DNA of 64,000 nt from positions 957,501 through 1,021,500 of the forward strand of contig NZ_CP106759.1 of NCBI RefSeq assembly GCF_025642255.1. The letters are read 5' to 3'. Under the pieces are notes generated by a model. The model made no database searches. It saw nothing but the letters and a program-made list of their open reading frames with translations, and had not been told where the DNA came from. The position numbers and the translations under genes were made by a program. Each line of letters opens with the position of its first letter. Position 1 is the stretch's first letter. This DNA comes from Stenotrophomonas maltophilia. GTDB taxonomy: Bacteria > Pseudomonadota > Gammaproteobacteria > Xanthomonadales > Xanthomonadaceae. This document shows positions 54,131-63,133 of the stretch, piece by piece.

Positions 54131-54427
54131 CTACTTCGCCAGGTAGCTGGCGATGTTGTCGATCTCCTGCTGCGACAGCTGCGGGAAGGGGGGCATCAAG
54201 CCGCCGCCCTGCTTGATCTTGTCCTTGATCTGCGCAGGCTGAAGCCGTTTGCTGACGTCGGTGAGCGCAGGGAACGTCGGTGGCACGCCGGCGCGCTCCG
54301 CACCGTGGCAGGCCACGCAGTGCGTTGCGTAGAGCTGCGCTCCGGCAGCAGGGTCTTCCTTGCACCACGCCGCAGCGGCCAGCAGGGTGCCGCACAGCGC
54401 GACAGTCACTTTCAGAATCGTTTTCAA
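54131..54427 (-). CDS. Periplasmic c-type cytochrome
   Basis: A 98-residue class I cytochrome c with a signal peptide (MKTILKVTVALCGTLLAAAA). The haem motif C37-V-A-C40-H41 and the axial Met M78 in GGLMPPF are visible. Convergent with the DUF1080 gene, 13 bases from its stop, and first of a series of genes transcribed leftward from 58.8 kb. It is a natural electron acceptor for the GMC dehydrogenase of this locus (inference). Confidence 0.92.
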   Translation of the reverse strand: MKTILKVTVALCGTLLAAAAWCKEDPAAGAQLYATHCVACHGAERAGVPPTFPALTDVSKRLQPAQIKDKIKQGGGLMPPFPQLSQQEIDNIASYLAK

Positions 54428-54445
54428 GCTGGGCTCCTTCGCGGG

Positions 54446-55312
54446 CTAGCGCTGTGCACCGGCAGGCACGCGGGCAGTCAGGTGTTCACGCAGATAGTCC
54501 GCACCGGTGCGGATGACGGTGGCTGGATCGCGGGGTTGGTCATGCTCGAGGATGTACCACTGCACGCCGGCCGTGGCGGCGGCGGGCAGGATGGCTTTCC
54601 AGTCCAGGACGCCCTGGCCCACGGCGGCGAAGCCGCCTTCATCCTCAGCCTGGCCCTTCGGGGCATTGTCCTTGGCGTGCACCGCGAACAGGCGGCCTTT
54701 GAATCTGCCCAGCATCACCACCGGGTCATGGCCGGCCCGTGCGACCCAGGCCAGGTCCAGCTCGGTCTGCAGATCGGGGCCGGCCGCGGCGAACAGCAGT
54801 TCCAGTCCGGTCGTGCCATTGACGTCGACCAGCTCGAAGTCGTGGTTGTGATAGGCCAGGCGCATGCCCTTGGCACGGGCCTGCTTCGAGAGCTGGCCCA
54901 GTTCCTTGCCCAGCGCCGTCCAGCCGGCAGCGTCGGTGGGGCGGTCTTTCTCGGCCAGATAGGGCACCACCAGCGTGGTGTTGCCGATGGCCCGGTTGAA
55001 GGCGACCACGCCATCCAGGTCACTGCGCAGATCGGCCAGCTGCGTGTGCGAGGAAATCGCCTTGATCGAATACTTGTCGAGCAGCTGCTTGAGTTCGGCA
55101 GCGCTGACATTCTGCGTACCGACTGTTTCCACGGCGCGCACGCCGGCGTCGTGGACGATCTTCAGCTGCTGGTCGAGCGAGCCGGCATTGCGCAACGTGT
55201 ACATCTGCACCGCGATGGGCGTGTGCAGGTCGCTGGCATCGCGCGCGAAGGCGGGCAGGGCAACGAGCAGCAGCAGTGCAAGGCTTGCGGTCCTGCGGAT
55301 ACGGATGTTCAT
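54446..55312 (-). CDS. Exported TIM-barrel sugar isomerase/epimerase-like protein
   Basis: A 288-residue protein of the xylose-isomerase-like TIM-barrel family with a Sec signal (IRRTASLALLLLVALPAFARD). Barrel motifs include IAVQMYTLRNAGSLDQQ at the first strand, VETVGTQ, HTQLADLR, LAYHNHDFELVD, TELDLAWVARAGHDPV and the closing WYILEHDQ, which supply the metal-binding Glu, Asp and His residues. Periplasmic, unlike the usual cytosolic sugar-phosphate enzymes, so the substrate is probably an unphosphorylated (3-keto) sugar. Co-transcribed with the Gfo/Idh gene (20-base gap). Confidence 0.84.
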   Translation of the reverse strand: MNIRIRRTASLALLLLVALPAFARDASDLHTPIAVQMYTLRNAGSLDQQLKIVHDAGVRAVETVGTQNVSAAELKQLLDKYSIKAISSHTQLADLRSDLDGVVAFNRAIGNTTLVVPYLAEKDRPTDAAGWTALGKELGQLSKQARAKGMRLAYHNHDFELVDVNGTTGLELLFAAAGPDLQTELDLAWVARAGHDPVVMLGRFKGRLFAVHAKDNAPKGQAEDEGGFAAVGQGVLDWKAILPAAATAGVQWYILEHDQPRDPATVIRTGADYLREHLTARVPAGAQR

Positions 55313-55331
55313 CAGGCAGTCCTCCGGGAAT

Positions 55332-56456
55332 TCAATCGATGGCCGTCCAGGCACGTGACCTGGCGGATGCGATGACACGTGTGACGATCCGCGCCGAGCG
55401 CAGGCCGTCATCGAAGGTGGGCAGGCCCTCCGGCTGCTCGCCTGCAATGGCACGGTAGGTGTCGGCGACAAACGCTTCGAAGCAGTTGCCATAGCCCTGC
55501 GCGTGTCCGGCCGGCAAGACCGACAATCTGCGTTGTTCGGCGCTGCCGGCACCGGGCCCGCGCACGAAGCTATCCTCGCGCTGGTCGGGCCGGCCGATCC
55601 ACAGCCGCTCGGCATCTTCCTGGTTGAAGGCCACGCTGGCCCTGGCGCCGTCGATCTCGAACCACAGCCGGTTGTGGCGTCCGGCCGAAACCTGGCTGAC
55701 CGTCAACGAGGCGAGCGTACCCGCACTCGTGCGCAACATCGCCGTGGCGACATCCTCGCTGGAAACGGCCTGCGTCGTGCTGCCGGCGGCCGGCGTGGTG
55801 AAGCTCTGCCCGGTGACCGCGCCGCGCTCGGCGATGACGGTGGCGAACGCGGCACTGACCTCGGCGAAGCGTTCGCCGCTGACCCATTCCACAAGGTCGC
55901 ACCAGTGCGAGCCGATATCGGCGAACACGCGCGAGGTGCCGCCCAGCGAGGGGTCGACACGCCAGTTGTTGCTGGCCGGATCCAGCAGCCAGTCCTGCAG
56001 GTAGCTGCCGTGGATCAGGTGCAGTGGCCCCAGCTCGCCCTGCGCGATGCGTGCGCGTGCCTCGCGGACCACCGGGTGATAGCGGTAGACGAAGGGGACC
56101 GTAGCGACCAGACCGGTCCTGGCGGCCAACGCGGCCAATGCCTGGGCGTCGTCCAGGGTGGTGGCCAGTGGCTTCTCGCAGATCACGTGCTTGCCGGCTT
56201 CCAGCGCGGCCTGCGCCATGGCGCGGTGCAGATGGTTGGGCGTGCACACATGCACGACCTGCACCTGCGGATCGCTGACCACCTCCTCGATATCGCGGTA
56301 GGCATGCGCGACGTTCCACGCCTGCGCCACCTCCTGCGCGCGCTGCGGGGAAGAGGCCGCCACGCCGCGGACCTCGGCCCCGGCCAGCAGTGCCGCGCGG
56401 CGATGCACCGCACCGATCATGCCCGTGCCGACGATGGCGATTCCAAGCTTGGACAT
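55332..56456 (-). CDS. Gfo/Idh/MocA-family sugar oxidoreductase
   Basis: A 374-residue NAD(P)-dependent dehydrogenase without a signal peptide. The nucleotide site is IAIVGTGMIGAVHRRAA, followed by VHVCTPNHLHRAMAQAAL and the conserved EKP in VICEKPLATT with its catalytic lysine. A substrate-pocket motif is DIGSHWCDLVEW. Members oxidise or reduce sugars at C3 among other positions. As the cytosolic member of the locus it may reduce a 3-keto sugar back to the normal sugar after uptake (inference). Confidence 0.9.
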   Translation of the reverse strand: MSKLGIAIVGTGMIGAVHRRAALLAGAEVRGVAASSPQRAQEVAQAWNVAHAYRDIEEVVSDPQVQVVHVCTPNHLHRAMAQAALEAGKHVICEKPLATTLDDAQALAALAARTGLVATVPFVYRYHPVVREARARIAQGELGPLHLIHGSYLQDWLLDPASNNWRVDPSLGGTSRVFADIGSHWCDLVEWVSGERFAEVSAAFATVIAERGAVTGQSFTTPAAGSTTQAVSSEDVATAMLRTSAGTLASLTVSQVSAGRHNRLWFEIDGARASVAFNQEDAERLWIGRPDQREDSFVRGPGAGSAEQRRLSVLPAGHAQGYGNCFEAFVADTYRAIAGEQPEGLPTFDDGLRSARIVTRVIASARSRAWTAID

Positions 56457-56468
56457 CCGATGGGTTCC

Positions 56469-57686
56469 TCAGGGTGCGGTGGGAGCGGGCGCGACAGCGG
56501 GGCGGTCGCGGAACAGCAGCAGGAAGGCGATCAGCACCACCAGTGCGACGCCGGCCGGGAACAGCCAGATCTGCTGCCAGTCCGGACCCGCCGCCGTGGT
56601 GAAGTGCTCCACCACCGCACCGGACAGGAACGTGCCGATCAGCATGCCTACGCCGTACGTCGCCAGGGTGATGAAGCCCTGCGCGCTGCTGCGCGCGTCG
56701 GGGCCGGCGTGTGCGTCGGTATAGATCTGGCCGGTGACGAAGAAGAAGTCGTAGCAGATGCCGTGCAGCACGATGCCGATCACCAGCAGGGAGAACGCAC
56801 CGCCCGCATCGCCGAAGGCGAACATGACATAGCGCACCACCCACGCGGCCATGCCCACCGCCAGCATCGTCTTGACCCCCAGGCGGAGGAACAGGAACGG
56901 CATGGCCAGCATCAGCAGCACTTCCGAGACCTGGCCCAGCGACTGCAGGCCGGCCGCGCCGCGCACGCCCAGGTCGTTGAGATACGGATTGGTGAAGTTG
57001 TAGTAGAACGCCAACGGAATGCAGATGGCGATGGAGGCGAGGAAGAACACCAGGTAGGAGCGCGACTTCAGCAGCCGCAGCGAGTCCAGGCCCAGGATCT
57101 GCCCCAGTCCCGCATCGCGCTGCCTGGCCAGCGGCGGTGTGTGCGGCAGGGTAAAGGCATACAGACCCAGGGCCAGCGACGCCATCGCCGCCATGCGGAA
57201 GGTCAGTTCGAGCCGATGCGCCTGCTCCCAGCCCAGCCAGCCGATCAGCACGCCGGCCACGATCCAGCCGACACTGCCGGCCACGCGCACCAGCGGGAAC
57301 TGCTTCTCAGGCGACTGCATATGGCGCATCGCCACGCTGTTGGCCAGGGCCAGCGTCGGCATGAAAAGCAGCATGTAACCCATGACACAAGCGAAGAACG
57401 TGTTGAAGTCCGTCGCCGTGGATGCGAACCACATCAGCACCGCACCGGCCAGGTGCAGCACCCCGAGAATGCGCTGCGCCGCAAAGTAGCGATCGGCTAT
57501 CAGGCCGACCAGGAACGGGGCGACGATGGCACCGATGGACTGGCTGAGGAAGGCGGTGGCCACCTGGCTGGCGCTGGCCTGCAGCGGGCCCTGCACCAGA
57601 TACGTCCCCAGGGTCACGAACCACGCGCCCCAGATGAAGAACTGCAGGAACATCATCGCGCCCAAGCGCGACATGGCGTGCGTCAT
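56469..57686 (-). CDS. MFS transporter (nucleoside/sugar:H+ symporter-like)
   Basis: A 405-residue inner-membrane carrier with about 12 hydrophobic helices. The start (MSRLGAMMFLQFFIWGAWFVTLGTYL) and the GLIADRYFAAQR loop after helix 2 are typical of NupG-like and related symporters. It stands between the Gfo/Idh gene and a TIM-barrel gene, in the leftward operon. It probably brings in a sugar or keto-sugar for the cytosolic part of the pathway. Specificity is unknown. Confidence 0.85.
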   Translation of the reverse strand: MTHAMSRLGAMMFLQFFIWGAWFVTLGTYLVQGPLQASASQVATAFLSQSIGAIVAPFLVGLIADRYFAAQRILGVLHLAGAVLMWFASTATDFNTFFACVMGYMLLFMPTLALANSVAMRHMQSPEKQFPLVRVAGSVGWIVAGVLIGWLGWEQAHRLELTFRMAAMASLALGLYAFTLPHTPPLARQRDAGLGQILGLDSLRLLKSRSYLVFFLASIAICIPLAFYYNFTNPYLNDLGVRGAAGLQSLGQVSEVLLMLAMPFLFLRLGVKTMLAVGMAAWVVRYVMFAFGDAGGAFSLLVIGIVLHGICYDFFFVTGQIYTDAHAGPDARSSAQGFITLATYGVGMLIGTFLSGAVVEHFTTAAGPDWQQIWLFPAGVALVVLIAFLLLFRDRPAVAPAPTAP

Positions 57687-57713
57687 GGCTTGCCCTCCCG
57701 GGGCGGTAGTGGC

Positions 57714-58787
57714 TCAGAGTCCCAGCATGCGGCGCAGTGATTCCGGCGGCGTGCCGCTGCCGGCGAAGTCGTCGAAGGCATGTTCGGTCACGCGGATGAT
57801 GTGGTCACGGACGAAGGCGGCTCCCTCGCGTGCGCCGTCCTCCGGGTGCTTCAGGCAGCACTCCCACTCCACGACCGCCCAGCCCGGGAAATCGTACTGC
57901 GCGAACCGGGAGAAGATCGCCTTGAAGTCGATCTGGCCGTCGCCGAGCGAGCGGAAGCGCCCCGGCCGGTCGATCCAGTCTTGGTAACCGCCATAGACGC
58001 CGCTGCGCGCGCTGGGCCGGAATTCCGCGTCCTTGACGTGGAAGATGCCGATGCGATCGTGATACCGGTCGATGAAGCCCAGGTAGTCGATCTGCTGCAG
58101 CAGCAGGTGGCTGGGGTCGTACAGCATCTTCGCGCGTGGGTGGTGGTCCACCACATCGAGGAAGCGCTCGAAGGTGGCACCGTCGTGCAGATCCTCACCC
58201 GGGTGGATCTCGAAGCACAGGTCCACGCCGCTGGCGTCGAACGCCTCCAGGATGGGACGCCAGCGCCGGCCGAGTTCGGCGAAGGCTTCTTCCACCAGTC
58301 CCGGTGGGCGTTGCGGCCAGGGATAGAAGTAGGGCCAGGCCAGCGCGCCGGAGAACGTGGCATGCGCGGTCAATCCCAGGCGTTGGCTGGCGCGGGCGGC
58401 CAGCTTCAACTGTTCCACCGCCCAGGCTTGGCGCGCGGCGGGGTTGCCGCGCTTGTCCACCGGCGCGAAGCCGTCGAACAGGCTGTCGTAGGCGGGGTGG
58501 ACGGCGACCAGCTGTCCCTGCAGATGGGTGGACAGCTCGGTGATCTGCAGGCCATGGTCGGCCAGCATGCCGCTGATGTCGTCGCAGTACGCCTGGCTGC
58601 GCGCGGCCTCGGCCAGATCGAACAGATGCGGCGCGTTCGTCGGCACTTGTACGCCACAATAGCCCAGGCCCGCAGCCCAGCCGGCCAGCGTGTCCAGCCG
58701 ATCAAAAGGAGGTGTTTCGCTGATGAACTGCGCCAGGAACAGCGCCGGACCCTTGAGCGTCTTCAACGTGGTTCGCCCGCGATGCAA
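57714..58787 (-). CDS. Cytosolic TIM-barrel sugar isomerase/epimerase-like protein
   Basis: Up to 357 residues without a signal peptide. Xylose-isomerase-like pattern: LAGWAAGLGYCGVQVPTNAPH, DLCFEIHPGEDLHDG, KMLYDPSHLLLQQIDYLGFID, GIFHVKDAEF and PGWAVVEWECCLKHPED, with metal-binding Glu/Asp/His. No ATG is available near the start; the candidates are TTG 58787 and TTG 58766. The first would lie inside the operator at 58782-58797. It is the first gene of the leftward operon. Function in the keto-glycoside route is inferred. Confidence 0.82.
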   Translation of the reverse strand: MHRGRTTLKTLKGPALFLAQFISETPPFDRLDTLAGWAAGLGYCGVQVPTNAPHLFDLAEAARSQAYCDDISGMLADHGLQITELSTHLQGQLVAVHPAYDSLFDGFAPVDKRGNPAARQAWAVEQLKLAARASQRLGLTAHATFSGALAWPYFYPWPQRPPGLVEEAFAELGRRWRPILEAFDASGVDLCFEIHPGEDLHDGATFERFLDVVDHHPRAKMLYDPSHLLLQQIDYLGFIDRYHDRIGIFHVKDAEFRPSARSGVYGGYQDWIDRPGRFRSLGDGQIDFKAIFSRFAQYDFPGWAVVEWECCLKHPEDGAREGAAFVRDHIIRVTEHAFDDFAGSGTPPESLRRMLGL

Positions 58788-58797
58788 TCGATTGCAT
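58782..58797. promoter_or_regulatory. Operator palindrome ATGCAATCGATTGCAT between the leftward operon and lacI
   Basis: A perfect 16-base palindrome containing the 14-base TGCAATCGATTGCA also found at 50088. It lies in the 75-base divergent gap between the TIM-barrel operon and the lacI gene, so it can control both directions and allow autoregulation. Confidence 0.85.
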
Positions 58798-58861
58798 TAC
58801 CCTAGCAGGGTCTCCCGCAAACCCTGTTGTGCACTGCACAGCGGAAACAAGAACTGACGCC

Positions 58862-59869
58862 ATGGCCACCATCTACGACATCGCCAAGCACGTCGGCGTC
58901 TCCGCCGGTACGGTGTCGCGGGCGCTGTCCCGGCCGGACAAGGTGCTGCCGGCGACGCGCACGCGCATCGAACAGGCCGCCGCCGCGCTGGGCTATGTGC
59001 CCAATACGGTTGCCCGCACGCTGAAGACGCAGCGCAGCGGCAAGATCCTGGTGACCGTGCCGGACATTGCCAACCCGTTCTTCGCACAGATCCTGCAGGG
59101 TGCCGAAGACGCGGCCCAGGCCGTCGGCTACGCGGTCCTGCTGGGCGACACCCAGCATCGACCCGACCGCGAGGAGCGCTATGCGCAGATGCTCCGTCGC
59201 AACGAGGCCGATGGCCTGATCGTACTGGGCCATCGCCTGCCGCCTACCGCGCGCGCGATCGTCGAGCAGCAGGGCGCCGCCGCGCCGGTGGTCAACGGCT
59301 GTGAATTCGACCCCGCGCTGGGCCTCCCCAGTGTCCACATCGACAACGCTGCCGCCGCGCGTGCGGTGATGGAGCACCTGTACGGACTGGGACATGAGCG
59401 GATCGCCGTGGTGGGCGGGCCCCCCGACAACCCCCTGCACCAGCAGCGGCTGGAAGGGGCACGGGCGGCGGGCAGGGCGCGCGGCCGACTGCGCCAGTTG
59501 AGTGTTGTGCCGGGTGACTTCTCCGTCGAATCCGGCCATGCGGCGGCGACGGCACTGCTGGCCGCCGCGTCGGCGCCGACCGCGATCTTCTGCTTCAGTG
59601 ACCAGATGGCACTGGGAACCCTGGCGGCCTGCCGGGAACTGGGCGTCCGCGTGCCCGAGGAGCTGTCCATCGTCGGTTTCGACGACCTGGCGTCGTCGCG
59701 TTACCTCACGCCGCCGTTGACGACCATCCGGCAGCCCATGCGGGAGATCGGCGACCGCGCAGTCAAACTGCTGCTCGCCATCATCGAAGGTGTCGATGTC
59801 CCGCTTCAGCAGACGCTGGACTTCAGTCTGATGCTGCGTGGCTCGACAGCGTCGCCCGGGCACAGGTGA
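58862..59869 (+). CDS. LacI-family regulator (keto-glycoside locus)
   Basis: A 335-residue repressor from ATG 58862 (MATIYDIAKHVGVSAGTVSRALSRPDK). The helix-turn-helix recognition helix is SAGTVSRAL, followed by the hinge (TLKTQRSGKILVTVP). The periplasmic-binding-protein-like core holds ANPFFAQILQGAEDAAQAVG and SIVGFDDLASSRYLTPPLTTI. The upstream start at 58829 is less likely. Its operator-like palindrome lies 65 bases upstream and at 50088, so it probably represses both arms until an inducing sugar is present. A hairpin terminator follows. Confidence 0.9.
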   Translation: MATIYDIAKHVGVSAGTVSRALSRPDKVLPATRTRIEQAAAALGYVPNTVARTLKTQRSGKILVTVPDIANPFFAQILQGAEDAAQAVGYAVLLGDTQHRPDREERYAQMLRRNEADGLIVLGHRLPPTARAIVEQQGAAAPVVNGCEFDPALGLPSVHIDNAAAARAVMEHLYGLGHERIAVVGGPPDNPLHQQRLEGARAAGRARGRLRQLSVVPGDFSVESGHAAATALLAAASAPTAIFCFSDQMALGTLAACRELGVRVPEELSIVGFDDLASSRYLTPPLTTIRQPMREIGDRAVKLLLAIIEGVDVPLQQTLDFSLMLRGSTASPGHR

Positions 59870-59885
59870 AGGCAGCAGGCAGGAA

Positions 59886-59911
59886 CCCCGGCAGGCCTGC
59901 GCCTGCCGGGG
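59886..59911 (+). terminator. Hairpin terminator after the LacI gene
   Basis: CCCCGGCAGGC pairs with GCCTGCCGGGG around a CTGC loop, 17 bases past the stop. The following T content is modest. Confidence 0.6.
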
Positions 59912-60011
59912 ACGTTTCATTGCCTGTGATCGCAAGCGCTGGCCCCAACTCCATTCATTTCGGTGTCCGGAGCGTTCCACTACCATGGGCCACCCCGCCC
60001 GGACTCATGCC

Positions 60012-61037
60012 ATGCAAGACGCCCTCGTTGCCCAGCCCCGGCCTCCCGTTGCAAGGATCGCGGCCTGGTCATTGATGCTGCTGGGGATGTGGCTGGTACT
60101 GAAGCTGGGCCTGGTGGTGACGCTGCTGTCGGGCCTGCTGGTGTTCCAGTTGACCCACCTGCTGGCGTCGACAGTGGAGCGGCGCCTGCCGCCCGGGCGC
60201 GCGCGTGCGATCGCGGTGATCGTGCTTTCGGCCGTCATCATCGGCGTGCTCGTGCTGGCCGGCATCGGCGTGGCGTCCTTCTTCCGCACCGAAACCGGCG
60301 GGCCGGATGCGCTGCTGGCGCGCCTGATGGACATCCTCAACACCTCGCGTCACCAGGTGCCGGCGCTGCTGCAGCCCTATATTCCCGAGGACATGCCGGC
60401 ACTGCGTGCGGCATTGAACGAGTGGGCGGCAGAGCATCAGCGGCAGCTGGGCGTCGCCGGCACATCGGCGGTGCAGATCGGCGTGCGCGTGCTGATCGGC
60501 ATGGTGCTGGGGGCGATGATCGCGCTGTACGACGAGCTTCCGCTGCCGACGATGGGGCCGCTGGCGCAGGAACTGATCGGCCGTACTGGCCGCCTGGCGA
60601 CCGCATTCCGCCAGGTGGTGTTCGCGCAGGTGAAGATCTCCCTGCTCAATACCGTGTTCACCGCGATTTTCCTGCTGGGGGTGCTGCCGCTGTTCGGCGT
60701 GCACCTGCCCCTGTCGAAGACGCTGGTACTGATCACGTTCATCGCCGGCCTGCTGCCCGTGGTGGGCAACATCATCTCCAATACCGTCATCACCATCGTT
60801 GCCCTGTCGGTATCGTTCTACGTTGCGGTGGTGGCGCTGCTGTACCTGGTGGTGATCCACAAACTCGAGTACTTCCTCAATGCCCGCATCGTCGGTGGCG
60901 AGATCCAGGCCCGTGCGTGGGAACTGCTGCTGTCGATGCTGGTGATGGAAGCCGCCTTCGGCCTGCCGGGGCTGGTCGCTGCGCCGGTGTTCTATGCCTA
61001 TGTGAAACGGGAACTGGTGGACCAGCGCTGGATCTGA
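60012..61037 (+). CDS. AI-2E family transporter (PerM-like permease)
   Basis: A 341-residue inner-membrane protein from ATG 60012; an ATG at 59985 is also possible. Helices: a pair at the N-terminus (SLMLLGMWLVLKLGLVVTLLS), one near residue 75 (IAVIVLSAVIIGVLVLAGIG), a long periplasmic segment, then several in the second half including SLLNTVFTAIFLLGVLPLFG and FIAGLLPVVGNIISN. The layout and the conserved P-x-x-G-N-x-x-S-N motif fit the AI-2E/PerM family. Neither the substrate nor a link with autoinducer-2 can be stated for this member. Confidence 0.8.
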   Translation: MQDALVAQPRPPVARIAAWSLMLLGMWLVLKLGLVVTLLSGLLVFQLTHLLASTVERRLPPGRARAIAVIVLSAVIIGVLVLAGIGVASFFRTETGGPDALLARLMDILNTSRHQVPALLQPYIPEDMPALRAALNEWAAEHQRQLGVAGTSAVQIGVRVLIGMVLGAMIALYDELPLPTMGPLAQELIGRTGRLATAFRQVVFAQVKISLLNTVFTAIFLLGVLPLFGVHLPLSKTLVLITFIAGLLPVVGNIISNTVITIVALSVSFYVAVVALLYLVVIHKLEYFLNARIVGGEIQARAWELLLSMLVMEAAFGLPGLVAAPVFYAYVKRELVDQRWI

Positions 61038-61138
61038 CAGTTGCCGGTGCCAGCGGGCGCCACTGCAGCGCCACGGTGGACGCTTGTGGGTGCCGCCAGC
61101 CGGCAGCTACAGTGGTCCGCACTTCAGGGGAATGGTGA

Positions 61139-62869
61139 ATGGCCCGCAAGGTGTCGCCGATCGGGTTGCGGACCTGGGTCTGGATCCTGGCCGGGCTGTT
61201 CGTGGTGTGCACGCTGCCCTTGATGGCCATCGCCCTGGTCCAGGGCACGCTGCGCTACACCGATGCGGAGGACAACCTCCGCAGTCTGCGCCGGTTGCGG
61301 CAGACCTTTGATCTGGCCAATCTGGCCTCGGCCGAGCGCGGGCCAGCCAACAGCCTGCTCGGCAGCGATTGCGCCGATGCCGGCGAACGCGCGCGGCTGG
61401 CGGGATGGCTGGCACAGGCGCGAAGGCGGGTCGACATGGCGATGACGCAGATGGATGCCGTGATCCTGTCCGGGCCGTCCCTGCCTGACGAGCGTCGCAC
61501 CCTGTTCGAGGCCCAGCATCAGCTCCGCCAGGCGCGCGGGGCGGTGGACCGGGTCGCGGCCAAGCCGGCAGACGCGCGGACGGTCGACGACGTGGAGCAT
61601 GCGATCAACAGCATGTTCATGGTGACCGATCGCCTGCATCGCCTGGGTTCGGCGCAGATCAACGTGCTGGTGGCCACCGGGCGCGAAGCGGCGATTCCGG
61701 CGATCCAGGGCCAGATCCTGATGGACCTGCGCGAGCATGGCGGCCGACTGGCGTCGAATGTGATGGCACCGGTGGCGGTTCCCGGGGCCTGGCACGTCCG
61801 GCAGGTACGCGCGGCGCAGCAGACCGAGGGCCGCCTGCTCGAGCTGTGGCGACTGGCAGCCAGCCACGAGTCGGTGTTCCGCAGTGATCCCGAGCTGTCC
61901 TGGCACTGGGACATGGCACGCCGGCAGTTCTTCTCCGAGTCGCTGCCGATGATCGAACAGCTGATCGAGGACGGTCGCCGTGGACGGCCTCCGCCGTGGA
62001 GCACCGCGAAATTCACTGCGCGCTATGTTCCGACGCTGCAGTCACTGGAGGCGCTGCGCGACGGCTACCTGAGCATGTCCATCGGTCGCTTCGAACAGGC
62101 GCGGAATCGTGAGGCGACACGGCTGGCCGTGTTGTGGGCCACCGCGCTGGGCACGCTGGCGGTGCTGGGCGTGGCCCTGCGCATAGCCCACCGGCAGATC
62201 CTCAGGCCGCTGCTGCAGGCACAGGAACAGGTGGTGCAGATTGCGTCCGACGCGCCGGGCCCCGCGCAGCACGTCACTCATCCATTGGCAGAGATGCAGC
62301 GGCTGTTCGACGCGATTGAAGTGCTGCGCGAGACCTCACGTGAACGTTCCGCACTGACCAGCGAACTGCGCCAGCTGGCCGGCACCGATGCGCTGACCGG
62401 GTTGCTCAATCGGCGCGCGCTGGACGAACACGTGCAGCAGCGGCACGCCGCAGGCAACGGCATGGCGGTGGTGATCCTGCTCGACGTCGATCATTTCAAG
62501 GCAATCAACGACGGCCAAGGCCACGCCGCAGGCGACGAGGTACTGGTGCAGGTTGCGCAGCTGCTGCGCAGGTACCTGCGGCACACCGACAGCATCGCCC
62601 GCTACGGTGGCGAGGAGTTCCTTGTGCTGCTGGCGGATGGGGATCTCGGCGCGGGTGGCCGGTTGGCCGAATCGCTGCGCGTCGCACTGCAGCAGTCGGA
62701 TATCGTGCTGGGCAATGGCAACGTGCTGCGTGTAACTGCCAGTTTCGGTGTGGCCGAGGGCAGTACCGATGCACTGGGCTGGCGTTCCCTGCTGCGTGCT
62801 GCCGATGCCGCCATGTATCGGGCCAAGGCGCAGGGACGCGATCGGGTAGGGATTGCCGGTGCACGCTGA
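61139..62869 (+). CDS. Membrane-bound GGDEF-domain diguanylate cyclase
   Basis: A 576-residue protein that makes cyclic di-GMP. A first membrane helix (about 12-35) and a second (about 330-350) enclose a large sensor region of predicted helices with no recognised domain. The C-terminal GGDEF domain starts near residue 410 (LAGTDALTGLLNRRALD) and has DVDHFKAINDGQGHAAGDEVL, the catalytic GGEEF at residues 490-494 and no I-site-type RxxD clearly before it. An EAL domain is absent. It stands alone, so its input signal is unknown. Confidence 0.92.
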   Translation: MARKVSPIGLRTWVWILAGLFVVCTLPLMAIALVQGTLRYTDAEDNLRSLRRLRQTFDLANLASAERGPANSLLGSDCADAGERARLAGWLAQARRRVDMAMTQMDAVILSGPSLPDERRTLFEAQHQLRQARGAVDRVAAKPADARTVDDVEHAINSMFMVTDRLHRLGSAQINVLVATGREAAIPAIQGQILMDLREHGGRLASNVMAPVAVPGAWHVRQVRAAQQTEGRLLELWRLAASHESVFRSDPELSWHWDMARRQFFSESLPMIEQLIEDGRRGRPPPWSTAKFTARYVPTLQSLEALRDGYLSMSIGRFEQARNREATRLAVLWATALGTLAVLGVALRIAHRQILRPLLQAQEQVVQIASDAPGPAQHVTHPLAEMQRLFDAIEVLRETSRERSALTSELRQLAGTDALTGLLNRRALDEHVQQRHAAGNGMAVVILLDVDHFKAINDGQGHAAGDEVLVQVAQLLRRYLRHTDSIARYGGEEFLVLLADGDLGAGGRLAESLRVALQQSDIVLGNGNVLRVTASFGVAEGSTDALGWRSLLRAADAAMYRAKAQGRDRVGIAGAR

Positions 62870-62996
62870 GTGCCACGGCGCTGGCGACGCCGGTCATGGC
62901 GGTACATCAGGGGCAGCATGCCCCCTTGCGCCGCACTTCATCTGCATCGCACAGGGCGCGGCCTAGACTTGCAGCCTGACACTGCAGGAGCCCGCC

Positions 62997-63119
62997 ATGT
63001 CCGTCGATCCCGCCTTGGCCAGCGCGCAGCCGGCGTCCGTGCTGGCGCGCACCGACGCCGATGCGCCACGCCCTCCGTCGCTGCGGCGCCGCGGTGATGG
63101 TCGTGTGGCTGTGCAGTGA
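62997..63119 (+). CDS. Possible small protein (40 residues)
   Basis: An open frame with a well-placed ribosome site (AGGAG 6 bases before ATG 62997) that ends just before the acetyltransferase start. The product (VDPALASAQPASVLARTDAD, then an arginine-rich end) has no recognised features. It could be a coupled leader peptide for the GNAT gene or chance. Confidence 0.3.
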   Translation: MSVDPALASAQPASVLARTDADAPRPPSLRRRGDGRVAVQ

Positions 63120-63133
63120 GATCGGCCGTGGCG

